Part shown: positions 25,472-33,982 of the stretch, piece by piece | How positions within the stretch are numbered: position 1 is the stretch's first letter | Layout of the letters: each line of letters opens with the position of its first letter | Assembly (NCBI GenBank): GCA_944381095.1 | Contig: CALWJW010000005.1 | Span: 1-47,817, forward strand | Reading direction: 5' to 3' | DNA from: an uncultured Clostridia bacterium | GTDB lineage: Bacteria > Bacillota > Clostridia > Oscillospirales > CAG-272 | DNA: 47,817 bases | Position numbers and translations under genes: made by a program | Notes under the pieces: generated by a model | Database searches by the model: none | What the model saw: the letters and a program-made list of their open reading frames with translations, nothing else | What the model was told of the DNA's origin: nothing

Positions 25472-26467
25472 ATGCTTGATATTCTGAATTACAGCAGAGA
25501 AGCGGGAGGAAGCCTTGTTGCGGCAAAGGACAGACTGGAAGAGGGCGAAAAGATAACGCTTGAAAAAAATACCGTCATATGCAACAAAAAAATGACGGTG
25601 GCGTTTTTTGCGGAAGATTCCGTTTGCGTAAGAGCCGGACATGGCTGTAATGAATATTCCGCGTCGTACGCGGAAATTGACAGTGAGGAAATAAAAGTGT
25701 TTTTCACCGGGGCTGAAACAACCGCCGTTTTGTCACGCTGTCACGGGCTCAGTATACGGGGCGAGGTTAATCTGGTTATTTCAGTCGGATACGGAAAGGC
25801 GGACATACTGCTTTCAGCCGGCGGGAAAAGTTATGAGATCAAAGATGTTATGTGGGCAGGCAGGAACGGAAATATATTTGTACAGTCGGTAAAAGGAATT
25901 CCGGAAAAGGTGGCGGTAAGATGGTACTGCGGCGATTACGCCAAAAAAATATACGCTGTCGGTGACTCTTATTTCAATCCCGCCGCAAAAGAGAGGTGGA
26001 CATCTTATCTGCTCGAGAACGGCTGGTGCGGGCAGCTGCTTCTCGGTTATCCGGGCATGAACAGCATGACAGGACTTTCCGAGTTCAAGCAGGCGATAAC
26101 GGTCGGCAAACCGGACTTTGCTGTCTGGTGCCTCGGAATGAACGACCCTGACAGTGAGAGCGGGATAAACGAATCTTACCGTAAAGCGACTGACGAGTTT
26201 GTTATAATATGCCGCGAAAAAGGAATAACACCCGTTCTTTCCACAATACCTAATGTTACTTCACGCACCAATGTGTACAAAAACCGCTATGTAAGGTCGA
26301 GCAAACTCAGATACATAGATTTCAGCCGTGCGGTAAATCCGGACCTTGAAGCCGGCGAATGGTATAGCGGCACGCTTTGTCCGGACGGAGTTCATCCGTC
26401 TGCGCCGGGAGCAAAAGCACTTTTCATCAGAGCAATAACGGATTTTCCGGAATTTATGAATTACTGA
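25472..26467 (+). CDS. SGNH/GDSL hydrolase
   Basis: An esterase/lipase-fold hydrolase of 331 residues. An N-terminal beta-rich domain (about 1-155) precedes the catalytic domain: block I IYAVGDSYFN with Ser166, block III GMND (222-225), and DGVHPS with Asp305 and His308. This layout (beta-sandwich plus SGNH) is typical of carbohydrate acetylesterases in sugar-degradation operons. No signal peptide. AAAGGAG precedes the ATG. It closes the mscL operon, followed by the strong terminator at 26501. Deacetylation of lyase-released oligosaccharides is the likely role. Confidence 0.87.
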   Translation: MLDILNYSREAGGSLVAAKDRLEEGEKITLEKNTVICNKKMTVAFFAEDSVCVRAGHGCNEYSASYAEIDSEEIKVFFTGAETTAVLSRCHGLSIRGEVNLVISVGYGKADILLSAGGKSYEIKDVMWAGRNGNIFVQSVKGIPEKVAVRWYCGDYAKKIYAVGDSYFNPAAKERWTSYLLENGWCGQLLLGYPGMNSMTGLSEFKQAITVGKPDFAVWCLGMNDPDSESGINESYRKATDEFVIICREKGITPVLSTIPNVTSRTNVYKNRYVRSSKLRYIDFSRAVNPDLEAGEWYSGTLCPDGVHPSAPGAKALFIRAITDFPEFMNY

Positions 26468-26500
26468 ATTTTTTAAAATGTGCTGAAAAACAAAAAATAA

Positions 26501-26540
26501 ACAGAACGGAAAAGGAAGTATTTCCGTTCTGTTTTCTTTT
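26501..26540 (+). terminator. Strong terminator of the mscL-lyase operon
   Basis: A perfect 12-bp stem, ACAGAACGGAAA (26501-26512) / TTTCCGTTCTGT (26521-26532), with an 8-base loop and TTTTCTTTT. Confidence 0.93.
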
Positions 26541-26598
26541 GAATTGAAAAAGGAAAAAACAGCGTTTTGCTTTCTTTCAACAGTTTCGGAGTGCAGCA

Positions 26599-26631
26599 TA
26601 TAATGTACTACCGACACGAAAAGGAGGTGAA
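26599..26631 (+). promoter_or_regulatory. -10 box and full-length Shine-Dalgarno of the Cys-rich pair
   Basis: TATAAT at 26599-26604 (part of CATATAAT) has only a weak -35 (TTCAAC, 26576-26581), so an alternative sigma factor is possible. AAGGAGGTGA follows at 26621-26630, a complete anti-16S match, five bases before the ATG at 26635. Confidence 0.55.
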
Positions 26632-26634
26632 AAA

Positions 26635-26988
26635 ATGTCCGGAACAGTTAAAAATATTTTGACCGAAGGTCCGGTTGCTGAAACGTGTCCGGCGGTAGGG
26701 TATCAGAAAGTCAATATGTGTGTTCCGGTAACGGTCACACCTTTCGCCAATGCCATGACTACGGTGACAAAATGCTGCGGTGAACCTGTTATAGTCAGCG
26801 GTGAAGAGCCGTGCAAGGGAGCAAAAAACGGTGTCTGCAAATTCACGATAAGCCAGGGAATTTGCATTGCCGTTCCGGTAGACTTCGGCGCTACGGCAAC
26901 CGTAAGAGACACCTACGCTGACTGTCTGGGGGCAGATACGACCGATATATGCACAAACTGCGTTGATGAAGAGGTGATTGGTCAGTGA
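26635..26988 (+). CDS. Small Cys-rich protein A of a tandem paralogous pair
   Basis: 117 residues, 10 Cys, no signal peptide or membrane segment. I do not recognise the family. The sequence alternates beta-prone segments with Cys: VGYQKVNMCVPVTVTPFA, KCCGEPVI, VCKFTISQGICIAVPVDFGA and ICTNC near the end. The same order (GYQ, CCGEP, a CxxxITQxICIxxPV segment) recurs in the next gene. The full-length Shine-Dalgarno suggests high expression, and the Cys pattern could mean metal binding or disulfide or coat-type cross-linking; a spore-surface or stress role is only a guess. Its TGA overlaps the start of gene B. Confidence 0.82.
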   Translation: MSGTVKNILTEGPVAETCPAVGYQKVNMCVPVTVTPFANAMTTVTKCCGEPVIVSGEEPCKGAKNGVCKFTISQGICIAVPVDFGATATVRDTYADCLGADTTDICTNCVDEEVIGQ

Positions 26989-27314
26989 TGAAAACCAGTA
27001 GCTGTCCGCTTTCCGATGGAACAGATTACAAGGATACGCAATGTGAAACGCTTGGATGTACGAGGATCGGATATCAATATGCGGAAATCAGTTTACCTAT
27101 GGAAATCGAGCCACACACGGAACTTGGAGACATCATGACCGAGTGTTGCGGCGAACCGGAACTCAGATGTCAGACATGCGGAGACTGTGGAAAGTGTGAA
27201 TTGATAATAACGCAGAAAATATGTATTAAGATACCGGTAAGCTACAATGCAAATGTTTGTGCCGGTAAAGAAAGAATAGAATGCGATAATTGCTGCCACG
27301 GTATTTGTGACTAA
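26985..27314 (+). CDS. Small Cys-rich protein B of a tandem paralogous pair
   Basis: 109 residues from GTG 26985 (ATG 26988 is one codon later), with GAGGTG eight bases upstream inside gene A. 15 Cys. It parallels gene A: IGYQYAEISLPMEIEPH, ECCGEPEL, a Cys quartet CQTCGDCGKC, LIITQKICIKIPVSYNA, and the tail CDNCCHGIC. Translation is probably coupled to gene A because the stop and start overlap. Unknown function; the extra Cys clusters look like metal ligands. A hairpin terminator follows 14 bases after the stop. Confidence 0.8.
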   Translation: MMKTSSCPLSDGTDYKDTQCETLGCTRIGYQYAEISLPMEIEPHTELGDIMTECCGEPELRCQTCGDCGKCELIITQKICIKIPVSYNANVCAGKERIECDNCCHGICD

Positions 27315-27327
27315 GCGTACGCAGAAC

Positions 27328-27366
27328 AGCCGGACGATTTCCATTTGGAAAAGTCCGGCTTATTTG
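27328..27366 (+). terminator. Terminator of the Cys-rich pair
   Basis: Stem AGCCGGAC (27328-27335) / GTCCGGCT (27353-27360), with inner TTCC/GGAA pairing and a short TATTTG tail. It is followed at once by copy 2 of the 181-bp repeat. Confidence 0.75.
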
Positions 27367-27367
27367 T

Positions 27368-27548
27368 TTAAGGCACCACCGCGCAATTCACGGCTCGCGC
27401 CTTGACCGCACAACTTTTTGCATCTTTTTCGCCAAACTGCACAAATCTCCTTGTCAATAGATCCACTATTGCCTGCGTCAATTTGGTTTGTTTGACGAAA
27501 AATCTGACGGCAGATTTGCGCAGTCAGAATTGTGCGGTGTTGCCTTAA
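27368..27548. repeat. 181-bp MITE-like repeat, copy 2
   Basis: Identical to 7597-7777, from TTAA to TTAA; the bases immediately outside differ. Same orientation as copy 1, and again just downstream of a plus-strand gene. The identity suggests recent spread or active maintenance. Confidence 0.88.
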
Positions 27549-27623
27549 TTGTAAAAAATAAAAACAGCAGTAAAAATCAGATATTTCAGATTGAAGTCAA
27601 AAGAAGCTTTTGATAACCGGAAT

Positions 27624-28115
27624 TCACTTTGTATAAGGCGTTTTGCAGCAAGGGCAGACGCCGGGTTCGGTTAGACGGTATGAGAAGGAGGCGCCGCAGG
27701 ACGGACAAACAGCAAAGACTTCGGTATCCTCCGGAGCTTTTGCGTTATTGACTGAAATATTCGTACCGTCAAAAACGTAACCGTAAAGCCAACCTTTTTC
27801 AAAGCATTTCCTGACCATCTTTTCGGTCTGCTCAACCGAAATGCCGACCTGAGAGGCGATGACGGGTGTGCTGCGCAGTTTTTCGGTTTCGATCGCGAAA
27901 ACTATACGTTTGTGAATATGCATATCTCCGTAAAAAACCCAGAGTAAAGGACAGGCATAGAAGTTAACGGCAGTAAAAACTATACCGAGCACCATCACAA
28001 CGGTCAGGCCGTTTCCGGCTCCGACAATAATCATTGGGATACCTGTGACGAGAAGCACGGAAGAAAGGACGGCAAATATCAGAAGTATTTTGAGATCTTT
28101 TTTCAGCTTATCCAT
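27624..28115 (-). CDS. Membrane protein with winged-helix-like segment and C-terminal zinc ribbon
   Basis: 163 residues from ATG 28115, with AAAGGA eight bases upstream; the frame is open further upstream, but that part lacks a ribosome binding site. Two hydrophobic helices (about 8-30 and 36-60) are followed by a helical segment, STPVIASQVGISVEQTEKMVRKCFEKGWLYGY, that looks like a PCI/winged-helix motif. Last comes a zinc ribbon, CPSCGASFSYRL...CPCC. The layout suggests a membrane-anchored regulator or scaffold. Function unknown. It follows the ABC exporter genes on the same strand at 194 bases, possibly in the same transcript. Confidence 0.72.
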   Translation of the reverse strand: MDKLKKDLKILLIFAVLSSVLLVTGIPMIIVGAGNGLTVVMVLGIVFTAVNFYACPLLWVFYGDMHIHKRIVFAIETEKLRSTPVIASQVGISVEQTEKMVRKCFEKGWLYGYVFDGTNISVNNAKAPEDTEVFAVCPSCGASFSYRLTEPGVCPCCKTPYTK

Positions 28116-28309
28116 AAGAGAGATCCTTTCATTATATTCAAAAACTTTGATTTTTTTAAAATCGGAAACCGTGGATACTGCGGATAATAACTTTAATACC
28201 CCGAAGTAGTCCGTTATCGCTCCAAAAAATGGTAATAAAAGAGTTAAAACTTTTCTGCGTCTGATTGCAGTTGAATAATGAGTCAGCATCAAGGATTTGC
28301 ACTGACCGT

Positions 28310-30079
28310 TTATTCAAACTGTGCCCTGTAAATTTCAGAATAGAAGCCGCCTTTTTTCAACAGCTCGTAGTGCTTTCCTCTTTCGACGATATCACCGTCT
28401 CTTACAACGAGTATCAGGTCAGCGCCGCGTATGGTTGAAAGCCGGTGAGCTATGACAAAACAGGTTTTTCCTTTCATAAGACGGTACATGGCGTCTCTTA
28501 TGAGAAGTTCCGTCTGAGTGTCTACGTTTGAAGTTGCCTCGTCCAGAATAAGAAGATGCGCGGGAGAAAGCATGGCGCGTGCAATGGTCAGGAGCTGTTT
28601 CTGCCCTTTTGAAAGGTTTACTCCGCCGTCTGTAACCAGTGTATCGTACTTATCGGGAAGAGATTCGATGTAGTCATGCATATGTGCGGCTTTTGCGGCG
28701 GCGATCACTTCTTCTTTTGTTGAGTTTTCTTTGCCGTAGGCTATGTTGCTGAAGATCGTGCCTTCGAAAAGCCAGGTGTCCTGAAGCACCATTGAAAACG
28801 CTCCGCGCAGACTTTTTCTCGTGTACAGTTCTATGTCGGTGCCGTCCAGTGAGATGACCCCGGACTGCGGCTTATAGAACCGCATAAGCAGGTTGACAAG
28901 AGTTGTTTTTCCGGCGCCGGTCGGACCGACAATAGCGATCGTCTGACCGGCTTTTGCGTCAAACGAAAGAGAATGGATAATAATTTTATCAGGATCGTAA
29001 CCGAACTGTACGTCAGAAAACGAAACATCTCCGCGCGGTTCGGAAAGAGTAACAGCACCCGGAGGGTCAGCCGGCTCTCCGTCTTCGTCAAGAAGTCTGA
29101 AAACACGTTCGGCGGCTGAGAGTGCGGACTGGATTTCACCCATGATGTTGGCGTATTCGTTTATAGGTCCGGAGAACTTTCTTGCATAGAGAAGGAAAGA
29201 AGAAATGTCGCCTATAAGGATATAGCCGAACAGGAACATAAGTGAGCCGACGGTACTGATAAGTACGGTTCCGAGATTGTTTACAAAGTTTACGGAAGGA
29301 CCGATGAGGCTTCCGTAGTAATCGGCTTCAAAGTAAGCGTCAACTGCGTCTTCGTTCCTCTCCTTGAATTTATCGATGATATTGTCTTCTCTTGCGTAAG
29401 CCTTTATGGTTTTAAGACCGGAGAGCATTTCTTCCGAAAATCCGTTAAGCTCGGCAAGTTTGGCTGAACGTTTTCTGAAAAGAGGTCTGACTTCCTTGCT
29501 TCGTTTGATCGCAATGAATATCGAAAGAGGAACAGTCAGTATGAAAACGGCTGTAAGAGGAGGAGAAATAAGAAGCATACCGACAAAAGCGCCGATTATT
29601 GTTATGACACCGGTCGCCGCCTGAAGGATATCGTTTGAAAGGGAGGCGTTTATTGTGTCGATATCGTATGAAATGCGGTTTATCAGGTCGCCTGCTTGCA
29701 GACGGTCAAGGTAACCGACCGGCAGTGAGATCATTTTATCAAAAACGTCCTGACGCATCTTTCTTATTATTTTTTGCGTAAGTCTTATCATCAGGAAAGA
29801 AAGTATATACGCAAGTACAGATGAAATGACATAAAAGACTGCCATAAGCGCACAGTAATAAAAAACAGCGTTGAAATCGACACCGGACTCAAGACCGATA
29901 GCATTTATGGCTTTACCGGTGAGGTACGGACCGAGCAAAGCGAAAAGGTTGCTTCCGAGCATCAGTGCGAAAGCCGCCAGGACACTGAATTTGTAATTTA
30001 CGAAGTAAGAGGCGAGACGCGCTATAATCTGACGTTTGCTTTTTTTGTTAAGGGAGGGAAGTACCTGATTTTTATTCAT
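28310..30079 (-). CDS. Multidrug ABC exporter half-transporter (canonical nucleotide site)
   Basis: 589 residues from ATG 30079, GGAGG about 10 bases upstream and overlapping the end of the previous gene by 8 bases. Six-helix exporter domain, then the nucleotide-binding domain with Walker A GPTGAGKTT, signature LSKGQ and Walker B LLILDEATS (catalytic Glu present), and a switch His in AHRLST. Together with the gene just upstream it forms a heterodimeric exporter of the LmrCD/BmrCD type, likely for drugs or lipids. Translationally coupled to that partner. Confidence 0.93.
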   Translation of the reverse strand: MNKNQVLPSLNKKSKRQIIARLASYFVNYKFSVLAAFALMLGSNLFALLGPYLTGKAINAIGLESGVDFNAVFYYCALMAVFYVISSVLAYILSFLMIRLTQKIIRKMRQDVFDKMISLPVGYLDRLQAGDLINRISYDIDTINASLSNDILQAATGVITIIGAFVGMLLISPPLTAVFILTVPLSIFIAIKRSKEVRPLFRKRSAKLAELNGFSEEMLSGLKTIKAYAREDNIIDKFKERNEDAVDAYFEADYYGSLIGPSVNFVNNLGTVLISTVGSLMFLFGYILIGDISSFLLYARKFSGPINEYANIMGEIQSALSAAERVFRLLDEDGEPADPPGAVTLSEPRGDVSFSDVQFGYDPDKIIIHSLSFDAKAGQTIAIVGPTGAGKTTLVNLLMRFYKPQSGVISLDGTDIELYTRKSLRGAFSMVLQDTWLFEGTIFSNIAYGKENSTKEEVIAAAKAAHMHDYIESLPDKYDTLVTDGGVNLSKGQKQLLTIARAMLSPAHLLILDEATSNVDTQTELLIRDAMYRLMKGKTCFVIAHRLSTIRGADLILVVRDGDIVERGKHYELLKKGGFYSEIYRAQFE

Positions 30080-31802
30080 TTGTTCCGTCCTCCGTTTCTG
30101 TCTGGGTGTTCTGCATTTCACGGTAGATCTCACAGTTGCGGATGAGCTCTTCGTGACTTCCGTAGCCCGCGACACAACCCTTGTCAAGCATTATTATTTT
30201 GTCTGCGAACCTTACCGAGCTTATTCTCTGGGCTATCATGACGATATTGGTGTCAGGGAAATTGCTTATCAGTGTTTTTCTCAGCATAGCGTCTGTTTTG
30301 TAGTCAAGCGCGCTTGAAGCGTCATCGAGGATCAGGATATCCGGTTTGGCGGCGAGGGCACGCGCGATAAGCATACGCTGTTTCTGACCGCCGCTGAAAT
30401 TTGTGCCGCGAGCGGTCAGACCGGTGTCGTAGCCGTGCTCGGTGGCGCTGATGAAATCGTGAGCTTTTGCATATTTGGCGGCGGACTCGACATCGCTGTC
30501 GCTTACATCTCTTTCAAAACGGATATTTTCTTTTACGGTATCCGCCATCAGAAAGTCGTTTTGTAAAACTACTCCGAACTTGTTACGCAGTTCCTTTTCG
30601 TCGTAGCTGCGTATGTCTCTGCCGTCAACCCGTATTACTCCGCTGTCCGGGTCATAAAATCTCAGCAGCAGGGAAATTATCGTGGTTTTTCCGCTTCCGG
30701 TAGCTCCGATAATGCCGAGCGATTCACCTTTTCTGACCGAAAAACTGACGTTTGAAAGAGCAGGTGAGCCGTTGTAACCGAAAGTTACGTTTTCAAAGGC
30801 GATGTATTCGTCGCTATTGATATTTTCAGACAGTTCGGGGTGAGCGACGAGAGGGTTTTCCATATTAAGTATTGCGGAAATACGTTTTGCCGAGGCTGAA
30901 CCTTTTGATATATTGACAAAAATACGGCTTATTGAAATCACTGCGTTAAGGATAATGGTGAAGTAAGAGGTGAACGCAATTATTTCACCGACTTTTGCGT
31001 TCCCGCTGCTGACGCGGTAAGCACCTACGATAATGACGGCTGTCATACCGAGATTAAGCAGCATATTGAGTACCGGGCTGGTAATACCCATTGTAAGTCC
31101 GGCACGGGTTTCGTTACTTACCACATTTTCATTGATCTTCCGGAAGTCTGAACTTTCGTATTCAGTTTTGGAAAGTGCTTTTATAACTCTTATACCGGTG
31201 TAGTCGTCCCTGACTTTTCTTACCATAACGTCGACTGCTTTTTGAAGCGAAGTGTAAAGGACGATACCTTTTGAAGAAATGTAAATGACGATGAGAGTCA
31301 GTAGCGGCACTATCGCAAGAAGAACGAGGGCGAGAACCGGTTCGACGGTAAATGTCAGAGCCACGCCGCCGATGAGCAGTATAGGTGTTCTTATACCGAG
31401 TCTCTGAACCATTCCGATCATATTGTGGAGATTGTATGTATCCGACGAAAGTCTTGAAACCAGAGAGGGCACCGTCACTTCATCTGTCTGCGACGCCGAG
31501 AGATAGAGCGTGGAAGAAAACAGGTCGTTACGGATTTCCCTTGTCGTGTCTCTTGCAACTTTTGACGCCATACGGTTTGCTTTAACGTTACCACCCCAGG
31601 CGACTACGGCGCACATTAGCATTATGATTCCCCAAGTAATAAGTAAAGGGATATTCTTTTCGGGAGCAATTTCATCAATCATATAAGCCATGATTATGGG
31701 AAGAAGCAGCTCCGCAAAGGTACCGGCTATCTTTATCATAGTTCCGACGGCGATCCGCTTTTTTCTTTTGGAAATGTAATCAAGTATGCTTACTTTCTTC
31801 AC
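30072..31802 (-). CDS. Multidrug ABC exporter half-transporter (degenerate nucleotide site)
   Basis: 576 residues from a GTG at 31802; GGGAGG lies seven bases upstream, and the GTGA overlap with the MarR stop signals translational coupling. Exporter membrane domain, then Walker A GATGSGKTT, signature FSGGQ and Walker B ILILDDASSALD. The catalytic Glu is Asp here, and the H-loop His is replaced by Gln (MIAQRISS). These are the standard signs of the inactive site in heterodimeric ABC exporters. It pairs with the downstream half-transporter. Confidence 0.94.
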   Translation of the reverse strand: MKKVSILDYISKRKKRIAVGTMIKIAGTFAELLLPIIMAYMIDEIAPEKNIPLLITWGIIMLMCAVVAWGGNVKANRMASKVARDTTREIRNDLFSSTLYLSASQTDEVTVPSLVSRLSSDTYNLHNMIGMVQRLGIRTPILLIGGVALTFTVEPVLALVLLAIVPLLTLIVIYISSKGIVLYTSLQKAVDVMVRKVRDDYTGIRVIKALSKTEYESSDFRKINENVVSNETRAGLTMGITSPVLNMLLNLGMTAVIIVGAYRVSSGNAKVGEIIAFTSYFTIILNAVISISRIFVNISKGSASAKRISAILNMENPLVAHPELSENINSDEYIAFENVTFGYNGSPALSNVSFSVRKGESLGIIGATGSGKTTIISLLLRFYDPDSGVIRVDGRDIRSYDEKELRNKFGVVLQNDFLMADTVKENIRFERDVSDSDVESAAKYAKAHDFISATEHGYDTGLTARGTNFSGGQKQRMLIARALAAKPDILILDDASSALDYKTDAMLRKTLISNFPDTNIVMIAQRISSVRFADKIIMLDKGCVAGYGSHEELIRNCEIYREMQNTQTETEDGTNE

Positions 31803-32245
31803 CTGTTATCCTCCCGAAGCTTGTTGCCTACCGTGTTTCTCGATTTTTCGGCGATTTTGGAGCATACCGAGCAGAAAATTTCTTTTTCGTTTTCTGACAG
31901 TCCGCCGGTTATCATGTTATTCCATTCTTCATGTATACGCCTTATTTCGGTAATTGCCGAAAGGGCTTTTTCGGTCGGGAAGACGAGAAGTATCCGTTTG
32001 TCTCTGGCATCGGGCATTCTTGTGACGAATCCCTTTTCTTCAAGGGAAGGCAGCTGTCTGGCTACTGAACTTTTATGCACATAAAGCTTTTTTGATATTT
32101 CTTCCTGCGAAATACCGGGGTTATTGCATATGCAAAGAATATACGAGTCCTGATACGGACCTATGTCCAGCTTTTCGTACATCTCAGCCCGGTAGATATT
32201 GGCGCACCGCCATATCTGACCGATGTATTTCATGAATTTTTCCAT
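31799..32245 (-). CDS. MarR family transcriptional regulator
   Basis: A winged-helix dimeric regulator of 148 residues. The core reads DSYILCICNNPGISQEEISKKLYVHKSSVARQLPSLEEKGFVTRMPDARDKRILLVFPTEKA, the typical recognition helix and DxRDxR wing. It heads the operon with the two ABC exporter genes, so it most likely represses them and itself. A 20-bp palindrome overlaps its promoter. Ligand-induced derepression is the usual mode and is inferred. GAGGCGG precedes the ATG. Confidence 0.93.
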   Translation of the reverse strand: MEKFMKYIGQIWRCANIYRAEMYEKLDIGPYQDSYILCICNNPGISQEEISKKLYVHKSSVARQLPSLEEKGFVTRMPDARDKRILLVFPTEKALSAITEIRRIHEEWNNMITGGLSENEKEIFCSVCSKIAEKSRNTVGNKLREDNR

Positions 32246-32269
32246 TATTAACCGCCTCGGAAAGATCAG

Positions 32270-32316
32270 ATAGTTTCATATGCAACTATTATAACCGTTA
32301 AAAAACCGTTTGTCAA
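32270..32316 (-). promoter_or_regulatory. MarR-ABC promoter with 20-bp operator
   Basis: On the minus strand: TTGACA (complement of 32311-32316), 17 bases, TATAAT (complement of 32288-32293), a full consensus promoter. The near-perfect palindrome ATAGTTTCATATGCAACTAT (32270-32289) overlaps the -10 box and the start point, ideal for autorepression by MarR. Confidence 0.88.
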
Positions 32317-32687
32317 CAATTCTATAAAAAAACGTTAAAAATATCAAAATATGTCTTCGCGTGTCAACATGAAATGTTATATTTGACGGTTTTATTTCGG
32401 GCAGACAGTAAAATTAAAAACCGGCTGAAAACCGTCAGCAAAAATGCGATTGAGACTGAAACGGCGGTCATAAAATCACTTTGGCAAAAATTCCGGAAAA
32501 GCCTTTGCGGATTTGGGATCGGACACTTCTCACAGGAGTTAAAAAACAGGAAAAAGGCAGGCGTTAATAACCGGGACAGAAGATAAGTAAAAAGCAGGAC
32601 AAAACAAGACAGAAGATAAGTGAATAAACAGGACAAAAAAATAATCATGGCAAAAGACAAGCGTTGATAATCCGGAGGAAAGCGAAA
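32317..32687. repeat. Gene-free region with 33-bp direct repeats
   Basis: No gene. GACAGAAGATAAGT-type units of 33 bases occur at 32575-32607 and 32608-32641. A shorter related pair, GCGTT(A/G)ATAA(C/T)CCGG-like, flanks them near 32561 and 32660. The region is A-rich and looks like degenerate tandem duplication downstream of gldA. Confidence 0.6.
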
Positions 32688-32718
32688 AGCCGGCTTTGTC
32701 TGTCAGGCAAAGCCGGCT
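32688..32718 (-). terminator. Terminator of gldA
   Basis: An 11-bp stem, AGCCGGCTTTG (32688-32698) / CAAAGCCGGCT (32708-32718), with a 9-base loop. On the minus strand it follows the gldA stop and is trailed by TTTCGCTTTCC. Confidence 0.75.
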
Positions 32719-32746
32719 GAAAGGTATAAAGGTAAGAAAAATCAGA

Positions 32747-33850
32747 TCAGTCGGAAAGTCCGAGGAAATATTTTCCGTAGGAATCGGCTGCTTTTATTGC
32801 GGCAACGACTTTTTCGGGAGTTACCTCAAACGGAAGATTGTGAATCGTGTCAGACGGACTGCAAGCGGCTGTGGCGACACTCATGAGCTTGTCGTCAGTT
32901 ACGTCTGAAAGTCCGAGCTGGGCAAGAGTTACCGGCAATCCTACCGAGATACAGAAATCGTAAATATCGGCAAGGGTGTCCATATCCGAGTTTTCAAGAA
33001 CCAGCTGAGTAAGGGTACCGAAAGCGACCTTTTCGCCGTGGTACATATGGTGACATTCTTCGAGAACGGTAAGACCGTTGTGAATGGCGTGCGCGCCGGC
33101 GAGACCTCCGCTCTCAAAACCTATTCCCGAAAGGAGAGTGTTTGCTTCTATCACCTTTTCTACGGATTCTGTGCAGGCTCCGGCGTCAAGAGCAAGCTTT
33201 GCTTTGAGACCTTCGCTCATAAGCGTATCAAAGCAGAGACGTGCGAGAGCCATGGCGGCACCTGTGACTTTTCCTCCTGCGCAGGTACCGGCGTCGGAAT
33301 TCTGACAGGCACGGGCTTCAAAATAGGTTGCAAGAGCGTCACCCATTCCGGCAACCGTAAGTCTTACCGGAGAGGCGGTAATTACATCGGTATCCATAAG
33401 GACAAGGTTTGGATTTGCGGGAAGGAAAAGATATTCTTCGAAAACTCCGTCATCGGTGTAAATCACCGAAAGGGCACTGCACGGCGCATCTGTCGAGGCT
33501 ATGGTCGGGCAGATTATCACCGGTATCTTGCAGTAGTAAGCAACAGCTTTTGCGGTGTCGAAAATTTTACCGCCGCCGACCCCGACCACAAGGTCACAGC
33601 CGCTGTTTTTTACGACTTCCGTAAGGCGGTTGATCTCTGTTTTGCAGCATTCACCGCCGAAGAAGTCGGCGACAAAAGTGCAGTCTGTTTCCGAAAATCC
33701 TTTTTCGATAACTTCTCCGCTTCTCTTCCAGCCGCCTTTGCTTATGAGAAGCAGGGCTTTCTTTCCGAGACCCGAAGCGTAGGTGCCGAGTTTCTTCATT
33801 TCACCCGGACCCTGGATATATTTGGAAGGACTGATAAGTATTTTTGACAT
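32747..33850 (-). CDS. gldA: Glycerol dehydrogenase
   Basis: A zinc-type iron-containing alcohol dehydrogenase fold enzyme oxidising glycerol to dihydroxyacetone with NAD. 367 residues from ATG 33850, AAAGGAG six bases upstream; the longer open frame upstream reads intergenic sequence. The family start SKILISPSKYIQGPGEM is clear. GVGGGKIFDTAKAV binds NAD, and ligands lie in MGDALATYFEA, FESGGLAGAHAIHNGLT and MYHGEKVAFG. Single gene, flanked by a palindrome upstream and a terminator downstream. Confidence 0.94.
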   Translation of the reverse strand: MSKILISPSKYIQGPGEMKKLGTYASGLGKKALLLISKGGWKRSGEVIEKGFSETDCTFVADFFGGECCKTEINRLTEVVKNSGCDLVVGVGGGKIFDTAKAVAYYCKIPVIICPTIASTDAPCSALSVIYTDDGVFEEYLFLPANPNLVLMDTDVITASPVRLTVAGMGDALATYFEARACQNSDAGTCAGGKVTGAAMALARLCFDTLMSEGLKAKLALDAGACTESVEKVIEANTLLSGIGFESGGLAGAHAIHNGLTVLEECHHMYHGEKVAFGTLTQLVLENSDMDTLADIYDFCISVGLPVTLAQLGLSDVTDDKLMSVATAACSPSDTIHNLPFEVTPEKVVAAIKAADSYGKYFLGLSD

Positions 33851-33982
33851 AGTTAGCTCCTTTCTGTTCGGAAGTTTTAATCTGACATTAAAAATCCGAG
33901 ATAAGTTATCCGGACGGGCATTTTTATCGTAAATGAATAAGGATCCGCACCCAGTAACAACTACGATTATATAATGTATTTT

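Noticed and set aside
33038..33847. 269-codon plus-strand frame inside gldA
   Set aside because: Antisense shadow of a clear glycerol dehydrogenase.
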